Positions 48,130 through 53,345 of a DNA stretch of 53,345 bases are shown here, in pieces; position 1 is the stretch's first letter, and the number at the start of each line of letters is the position of its first letter. The stretch is from positions 1 through 53,345 of the forward strand of contig CAVBWS010000009.1 of the NCBI GenBank assembly GCA_963599255.1. The letters run 5' to 3'. This DNA is from RGIG5612 sp963599255. Lineage in GTDB: Bacteria > Bacillota > Clostridia > Lachnospirales > Lachnospiraceae. The notes beneath the pieces are model-generated. The model was not told the DNA's origin, did no database searches, and saw nothing but the letters and a program-made list of their open reading frames with translations. The position numbers and the translations under genes were made by a program.

Positions 48130-48945
48130 ATGGACATGTCGTTCAGATTGGAAGCATTTGAAGGTCCCCTGGACTTGCTTCTGCATCTTATAGAAAAAAA
48201 TAAAGTTGATATTTATGATATTCCTATATCTACCATCACAGATCAATATATGGAATATATCTCGCACATGGGCAGGAATGCAGAGGTAATGAGTGAATTT
48301 CTGGTCATGGCGGCAACACTCCTTGATATTAAGGCCAAAATGCTCCTTCCGAAGAAGGAAAATGAAGATGAAGCTGAAGAAGATCCAAGGGCAGAACTGG
48401 TAAGGCAGCTTCTTGAATATAAGCTGTACAAATTCATGTCATACGAGCTGAAGGATAAGGAAGTTAATGCATCTAAGTCTCTGTACAGACAGCCGGATAT
48501 TCCACAGGAAGTACAAAATTATGTGGCACCTGTGGATTTGGATGTTTTTCTTCAGGACGTGACCCTTGAAAAACTGAAGTCTGTTTTTGACGATGTTATA
48601 AAGAGAAGCAAGGAAAAAATAAATGAAGAAGCCATTAAATTCGGCAAGATAAAAAGAGAGTCCATCTCACTGCCGGATAAGCTTGTTTATCTGAAAAAAT
48701 ATACGGCAAGACATAAAAAGTTCAGTTTTCGAAAGCTTATAGAGAATCAGGTTACGAAGGAGAATATAATCGTAACATTTCTGGCTGTTCTTGAGCTTAT
48801 GAAGGCGGGACAGCTGGTGGCAATACAAAAAGGTGACGATGATATTATGATGTATCTTCCGTCAGAAGCTCCAGAAATAGAAGAAGAGCAGGAGACAGAT
48901 AACAGGGTCTTGAAAAAGGCAGAGAGAATTGAAGCAAGGAGATAG
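48130..48945 (+). CDS. scpA: Segregation and condensation protein A (kleisin)
   Basis: Kleisin subunit that links the SMC heads and binds ScpB for chromosome condensation. 271 aa. It begins MDMSFRLEAFEGPLDLLLHL, the invariant family start, followed by IEKNKVDIYDIPI and a charged middle. The C-terminal winged-helix part shows VIVTFLAVLELMKAGQL-like sequence. It follows the preceding stop codon with no gap and is next to scpB, its usual partner. Confidence 0.96.
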   Translation: MDMSFRLEAFEGPLDLLLHLIEKNKVDIYDIPISTITDQYMEYISHMGRNAEVMSEFLVMAATLLDIKAKMLLPKKENEDEAEEDPRAELVRQLLEYKLYKFMSYELKDKEVNASKSLYRQPDIPQEVQNYVAPVDLDVFLQDVTLEKLKSVFDDVIKRSKEKINEEAIKFGKIKRESISLPDKLVYLKKYTARHKKFSFRKLIENQVTKENIIVTFLAVLELMKAGQLVAIQKGDDDIMMYLPSEAPEIEEEQETDNRVLKKAERIEARR

Positions 48946-48948
48946 TCT

Positions 48949-49542
48949 GTGAGCAGAGAGCAGATAAAATCAATCATAGAAGCCATTTTATTTACGATGG
49001 GAGATACTGTCGAAACTGACAGGATGGCAGCAGCTCTTGATGTAAATAAAAACGAACTTAAGAATATTATTGATGAAATGTCCGAGGAATATATTGAAAA
49101 CGGGCGAGGCGTGAGAATCATAGAAATCGACGGGGCATATCAGATGTGTACATGCAGCGAGGCGTACGAATATCTGATAAAGCTGGTTAAGATCCCTAAG
49201 AAGTATAAACTCACCGATGTTCAGCTGGAGACATTATCGATAATCGCATACAAGCAGCCTATTACCAAGCTTGAAATAGAAAAAATCAGGGGCGTATCAT
49301 CGGATCATGCAGTTAATAAGCTGGTAGATGCAGGACTGGTTGAAGAGGTAGGAAGGCTGGAACAGCCGGGACGTCCCATCTTATTCGGAACAACAGAAGA
49401 ATTCTTAAGACGTTTCGGACTTAAAAATACAGAGGAGCTTCCTGAAATAAATGTAGAAAAGGTGGAAACATTTAAGATTGAGGCAGAACAGGAATTAGGT
49501 TATATAGAGGAACCTCCGGCTAAACAGGAGGAGTCTGAATGA
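48949..49542 (+). CDS. scpB: Segregation and condensation protein B
   Basis: ScpB forms a dimer of tandem winged helices and completes the SMC-ScpAB complex. 197 aa with IKSIIEAILFTMGDTVE at the start and the LETLSIIAYKQPITKLEIEKIRGVSSDHAV block. It begins with GTG 48949, preceded by AAGGAGATAG. It ends in an acidic tail and overlaps the next gene by 4 nt (ATGA). Confidence 0.96.
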   Translation: MSREQIKSIIEAILFTMGDTVETDRMAAALDVNKNELKNIIDEMSEEYIENGRGVRIIEIDGAYQMCTCSEAYEYLIKLVKIPKKYKLTDVQLETLSIIAYKQPITKLEIEKIRGVSSDHAVNKLVDAGLVEEVGRLEQPGRPILFGTTEEFLRRFGLKNTEELPEINVEKVETFKIEAEQELGYIEEPPAKQEESE

Positions 49543-50771
49543 AGATTCTTATCATAGGAGCAGGCCCTGCCGGAATGATGGCAGCTATAGCAGCCGCCGA
49601 CAGGAAAGCCCAGGTAATACTGCTGGAAAAGAACGAAAAATTAGGCAAGAAACTCTATATAACCGGCAAGGGCAGATGCAACATAACTAACGGCTGTCTG
49701 ACACAGGATTTTTTTGACAATGTAGTTTCCAATCCCAAGTTTTTATACAGCGCCATTTATACCTTTGACCAGAGTGCCATGTGCAGCTTTCTGGAAGATG
49801 AAGGGCTCAGACTGAAGGAAGAAAGAGGACAGAGAATTTTCCCGGAATCTGATAAATCCTCAGATGTAATAAAAACCTTAGAACGGGCATTAAAGAAGAG
49901 AAATGTTCAGATAAGATTAAATACCTGCGCAGACAGAGTCATAACAGATGAGAACGGCTTTTCCAGGGTGATTACCTCCAAGGGGGAGAGCATCAAGGCG
50001 GATGCGTTAATCGTTGCCACCGGCGGCCTGTCTTACAGATCCACAGGTTCTACCGGCGACGGCTACAGATTTGCTGCGAAGATGGGACACAAGATAAAGG
50101 ACACGGAGCCTTCACTTGTGCCGTTAAGAGCAGGAGAAGATTATATAAAGGATTTGGAAGGCTTATCACTCAGAAATGTCAGTCTGACCATTGACGGATT
50201 CAGCGATTTTGGAGAGATGCTCTTCACATCAGACGGCATCTCAGGACCGCTGGTGCTGACGGCTTCTGCCAAATTATGCAGAAAAATAGCATCAGCGCAG
50301 AACGGCCTGGCGGCATCTGTTGATCTGAAGCCTGCACTTACGAAGGAACAGTTGGATCAGAGGATATTAAGGGATTTCTCGGAAGAGAAGAATAAGGCCT
50401 TCAAAAACTCCCTTAATAAGCTCCTTCCATCGAAAATGATCCCGGTTATAGTGCAGTTGAGTCACATAGATGAAAATAAAAAAGTTAATGAGATTACCAG
50501 AGAGGAAAGAAAAAGCCTGGTTGATCTGATAAAGGGATTTCCCCTTACGATTATCGGAAATAAGGGCTTTGAGCAGGCTGTGATTACCCAGGGCGGTGTA
50601 AGCGTGAGAGATGTTGATGCATCGACGATGGAATCCAAAATAGTCAGAAATGTATATTTTGCCGGAGAGGTATTGGATGTTGATGCATACACTGGAGGAT
50701 TTAATCTGCAGATAGCATGGTCAACAGGATATCTGGCAGGAGTGTCAGCATGTGAGAGGGAGAGCAAATGA
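49539..50771 (+). CDS. HI0933-family FAD-dependent oxidoreductase
   Basis: 410-aa flavoprotein of the HI0933/YtfP family. FAD motifs are IIGAGPAGMMAAIAAAD at the N-terminus, LGKKLYITGKGRCNITN near 44-60 and the C-terminal GEVLDVDAYTGGFNLQIAW segment. Biochemical role is not established for most members; a link to tRNA or lipid chemistry has been suggested for related proteins only. It sits in the scpB-cmk operon by 4-nt overlaps on both sides, an arrangement I recall as recurrent in Clostridia. Confidence 0.9.
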   Translation: MKILIIGAGPAGMMAAIAAADRKAQVILLEKNEKLGKKLYITGKGRCNITNGCLTQDFFDNVVSNPKFLYSAIYTFDQSAMCSFLEDEGLRLKEERGQRIFPESDKSSDVIKTLERALKKRNVQIRLNTCADRVITDENGFSRVITSKGESIKADALIVATGGLSYRSTGSTGDGYRFAAKMGHKIKDTEPSLVPLRAGEDYIKDLEGLSLRNVSLTIDGFSDFGEMLFTSDGISGPLVLTASAKLCRKIASAQNGLAASVDLKPALTKEQLDQRILRDFSEEKNKAFKNSLNKLLPSKMIPVIVQLSHIDENKKVNEITREERKSLVDLIKGFPLTIIGNKGFEQAVITQGGVSVRDVDASTMESKIVRNVYFAGEVLDVDAYTGGFNLQIAWSTGYLAGVSACERESK

Positions 50772-51436
50772 AACAGATAGCATTAGACGGCCCTGCAGGA
50801 GCGGGCAAAAGCACAATAGCCAAGAAGGTAGCAGAACAGCTGAAATTTGTATATATAGACACAGGCGCGATGTACAGAACATTGGCACTTGCGTGCATAA
50901 AGAATAATATTGATATATCTGATGAGGATAAGGTATCAGAGACGGCAGAAAATGCAGACCTGGATATAAGATATATTGATGGCGTCCAGCATATGATGCT
51001 TGATGATGAAGATGTCAGCACTCAGATCCGTACAGAACAGGTAAGCAAGGCAGCATCAGATACATCAAAATATAAAAGGGTAAGAGACAGGCTGGTAAAA
51101 CTTCAGCAAGAGCTTGCCGAGAAGTACAATGTTGTTATGGACGGAAGAGACATTGGAACAGTTGTACTTCCCAAGGCAGACCTTAAGATCTTTATGACAG
51201 CATCTGTAGAGGTCCGGGCCTTAAGGAGGTTTAATGAATATACTGAAAAAGGTATAGAATGCGACCTTCCGTCAATAAAGAAGGACATTGAGCAGAGGGA
51301 TTACAATGATTCCCACAGAGCCAATTCACCGCTGCAAATGGCGGAGGATGCTGTAGAACTTGATACTACGGATATGGGGATAGAACAGGTTGCAGCTGAG
51401 GTTATCAGATTATTTGAAAAGAGCCAGAGAGCATGA
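50768..51436 (+). CDS. cmk: Cytidylate kinase
   Basis: Phosphorylates CMP and dCMP. 222 aa, normal size. P-loop LDGPAGAGKSTIAKK at the N-terminus, the IDTGAMYRTLAL segment and the conserved VMDGRDIGTVVLP motif. It starts in the stop codon of the flavoprotein gene (ATGA) and overlaps ispH in the same way. Confidence 0.97.
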   Translation: MKQIALDGPAGAGKSTIAKKVAEQLKFVYIDTGAMYRTLALACIKNNIDISDEDKVSETAENADLDIRYIDGVQHMMLDDEDVSTQIRTEQVSKAASDTSKYKRVRDRLVKLQQELAEKYNVVMDGRDIGTVVLPKADLKIFMTASVEVRALRRFNEYTEKGIECDLPSIKKDIEQRDYNDSHRANSPLQMAEDAVELDTTDMGIEQVAAEVIRLFEKSQRA

Positions 51437-52302
51437 ATGTTGTATTAGCAAAAAGCGCGGGATTTTGCTTTGGCGTAAAAAGAGCAGTAGATACCGTCTA
51501 TGAGCAGATAAAAGAGCACGGTTCAGAACGCAGGATCTATACATATGGTCCCATCATCCATAATATGGAAGTGGTTAATGATCTGAAGAAAAAAGGCGTT
51601 TATCCCATAGAAAGTCCTGAAGAACTGGCTCGTATCAGCGGTCAAGTTCTTATAATCAGATCCCATGGCGTAAAAAAAGAAATATATGATATTGCGAAAA
51701 AAAACAATATTCAATTAGTAGATGCAACATGTCCCTTTGTAAAAAAAATCCATGAGATCGTTCATGAGGCCGGCAGCGAGGGACGAACCGTCGTAATAAT
51801 AGGAAACGAAGAGCATCCTGAGGTACAGGGCATAATAGGATGGGCAGATAATAAAGCCATCGTAATCAGAAATGAAGAGGAAGCACAGAATCTGAAATTT
51901 GAAAAAGATGAGCCGGTTACAGTGGTTTCGCAGACAACTTTTAGCGTTAAAAAATTTAACGATATAGTTGAAATAATAAAGAAAAAAGGTTATAGTGTTA
52001 GCATTATAAATACGATTTGTAATGCAACATCTACTCGTCAGAAGGAAGCCGAGTCCGTCTCTAAACAAGTTGACGTTATGCTTGTTGTGGGAGACAGGCT
52101 CAGTTCTAATACCCAGAAGCTGTTTGAAATTTGCAAAACGTATTGTACGGATACTTACTATATACAGACAATAGAAGATTTGGATGAACAAAATCTGCAA
52201 TCCGGTATTAGCGTAGGTATTACAGCGGGGGCGTCGACCCCAAATAATATTATTCAGGAGGTTTTTCTTACATGTCAGAAGAAAAAAATTTCGACCAGAT
52301 GA
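51433..52302 (+). CDS. ispH: 4-hydroxy-3-methylbut-2-enyl diphosphate reductase
   Basis: Last step of the MEP isoprenoid pathway, an iron-sulfur enzyme producing IPP and DMAPP. 289 aa. Cluster cysteines are Cys12 (AGFCFGVKRAVD), Cys100 (DATCPFVKK) and Cys196 (INTICNATSTRQ). IRSHGVKKE holds the conserved His. In many Clostridia this gene is fused to the S1 gene; here the two frames are separate. ispH runs 31 nt past the rpsA start in a different frame. Confidence 0.96.
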   Translation: MNVVLAKSAGFCFGVKRAVDTVYEQIKEHGSERRIYTYGPIIHNMEVVNDLKKKGVYPIESPEELARISGQVLIIRSHGVKKEIYDIAKKNNIQLVDATCPFVKKIHEIVHEAGSEGRTVVIIGNEEHPEVQGIIGWADNKAIVIRNEEEAQNLKFEKDEPVTVVSQTTFSVKKFNDIVEIIKKKGYSVSIINTICNATSTRQKEAESVSKQVDVMLVVGDRLSSNTQKLFEICKTYCTDTYYIQTIEDLDEQNLQSGISVGITAGASTPNNIIQEVFLTCQKKKISTR

Positions 52303-53345
52303 TTGATGAAACAATCAGAACAATACGTACGGGGGAGATTGTAGAAGGCACAGTTCTTTATGTTAAGCCAGATTACATTGCGCTTAATATCCATTACAAA
52401 TATGATGGCATCATTACAAAAGACGAATTCTCAAATAATCAGAACATTGACCTTACTACAGCTGTATCTGTAGGTGACACAATTGAAGCTAAGGTTTTAA
52501 GGATTCAAGATAACGAAGTTCAGCTTTCATATAAGCGTATCAGCGAAGAGAAAGCTAATAAGAGAGTTGAAGAAGCTTTCGAGAATCAGGAAGTGATCAC
52601 TGTTAAGGTTGAGAAGATTACATCAGGCGGTCTTATTACTTCATTCGAAGGCGCAAGCATCTTCGTTCCTGCAAGCCTTGTATCAGATACATTTGAGAAG
52701 AATTTAGATAAATATCTTGGACAGGATATCGAAGTTATCGTTACAGAATTCAATCCTCGCAAGAGAAGAGTGATCGGTAACAGAAGAAAATATCTTCAGG
52801 ACACAAGAGCAGAGAGAGCTAAGGAAGTATTAGATTCACTTCAGGTTAATGACATTGTTGAAGGTGAAGTTAAGTCAGTAACAGCCTTCGGTGCATTCGT
52901 TGATCTGGGCGGTGCTGATGGTCTTCTTCATATCTCAGAAATGTCATGGGGAAGAGTTGATTCACCTAAGTCATTGTTCAAGGTTGGCGATAAGGTAAGA
53001 GTATTTGTTAAGAGCAAGGAAGAGGGCAAGATCGCACTTAGTGCTAAGTTCCCGGATGAGAATCCTTGGGCAATTGCAAAAGAAAAATATCAGCCAGGAA
53101 CCATCGTTTCAGGTAAGGTAGCAAGAATGACTGACTTTGGTGCATTTATTGAACTGGAGCCGGGTCTTGATGCATTACTTCATGTTTCACAGATTTCTAA
53201 GAAGCATGTCAACAAGCCATCAGATGTTCTGAAACAGGGTCAGATCATTGATGCTAAGGTTGTAGACTTCAAGGAAGAAGAAAAGAAAATTTCTCTTAGC
53301 AGAAGAGACTTCGAAGACGATCTGGTTCCGGATGAACCGGCAGCA
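52272..53345 (+). CDS. rpsA: 30S ribosomal protein S1 homologue (partial, 3' end cut by window)
   Basis: RNA-binding protein built of S1 (OB-fold) repeats; 358 residues are visible before the window ends. Four S1 domains can be read at about 18-90, 108-171, 189-258 and 274-345. The third and fourth carry the classic VTAFGAFVDLGGADGLLHIS and MTDFGAFIELEPGLDALLH patterns. ATG 52272 has AGGAGG about 9 nt upstream, inside ispH. Whether it is a true ribosomal S1 or an S1-like translation or RNA-decay factor is not settled in Firmicutes. The frame does not end in the window. Confidence 0.93.
   Translation, partial: MSEEKNFDQMIDETIRTIRTGEIVEGTVLYVKPDYIALNIHYKYDGIITKDEFSNNQNIDLTTAVSVGDTIEAKVLRIQDNEVQLSYKRISEEKANKRVEEAFENQEVITVKVEKITSGGLITSFEGASIFVPASLVSDTFEKNLDKYLGQDIEVIVTEFNPRKRRVIGNRRKYLQDTRAERAKEVLDSLQVNDIVEGEVKSVTAFGAFVDLGGADGLLHISEMSWGRVDSPKSLFKVGDKVRVFVKSKEEGKIALSAKFPDENPWAIAKEKYQPGTIVSGKVARMTDFGAFIELEPGLDALLHVSQISKKHVNKPSDVLKQGQIIDAKVVDFKEEEKKISLSRRDFEDDLVPDEPAA

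Overview
The window looks like chromosomal DNA from a low-to-moderate GC Clostridia, most likely Lachnospiraceae. The reasons are the DUF5688-type protein, a CIRCE-controlled groESL, nrdR-yqeG, the order of the division cluster (mraZ to ftsZ), ispH next to an S1 gene, a CUT2-type sugar transporter and a large pyruvate:ferredoxin oxidoreductase. These point to a gut-type anaerobic fermenter; the family assignment is inference. Almost everything is core genome. I see no integrase, transposase, prophage or CRISPR array.

Layout. 1-70: 3' end of a tRNA and its terminator. 0.2-5 kb: an RsmJ-like rRNA methyltransferase with an internal duplication, a 39-bp minisatellite, ilvA, an alpha/beta-hydrolase and a DJ-1/PfpI protein. 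5-9 kb: a D,D-carboxypeptidase and, convergent to it, a 714-aa secreted repetitive protein with a very good promoter. 9.3-11.8 kb: cobT-cobS-phosphatase for the end of cobalamin assembly. 12-16.6 kb: two small unknown proteins, tRNA-Thr(GGT), a PrsA-like lipoprotein and a YfhO membrane protein. 16.7-18.6 kb: rpsB-tsf. 18.6-28.4 kb: the division and cell wall cluster mraZ-rsmH-ftsL-ftsI-mraY-murD-ftsW-ftsQ-ftsZ, with an MraZ operator array at its head. 28.5-32.2 kb: ogg, groES-groEL and a VOC protein. 32.3-36.3 kb: CUT2 sugar transporter. 36.4-41.9 kb: nrdR-yqeG, a heterodimeric ABC exporter, efp. 42-47.2 kb: DUF5688 protein, tRNA-Arg(CCG), a strongly folded non-coding segment, and PFOR. 47.2 kb to the end: a tightly overlapping operon of metallophosphoesterase, scpA, scpB, HI0933-type flavoprotein, cmk, ispH and rpsA (cut by the window edge).

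The most unusual items are: a roughly 157-nt segment at 43281-43437 that folds into about 40 base pairs and matches no gene I recognise; the 39-bp (13-codon) tandem repeat between rsmJ and ilvA; an apparently leaderless nrdR promoter; an RsmJ with an internal duplication; an EF-Ts about 60-70 residues longer than usual; a DivIB/FtsQ too short to hold a POTRA domain; and an ispH/rpsA overlap with a seven-A run. All were read by eye. Promoter calls are hexamer matches, and no database search or folding program was run.
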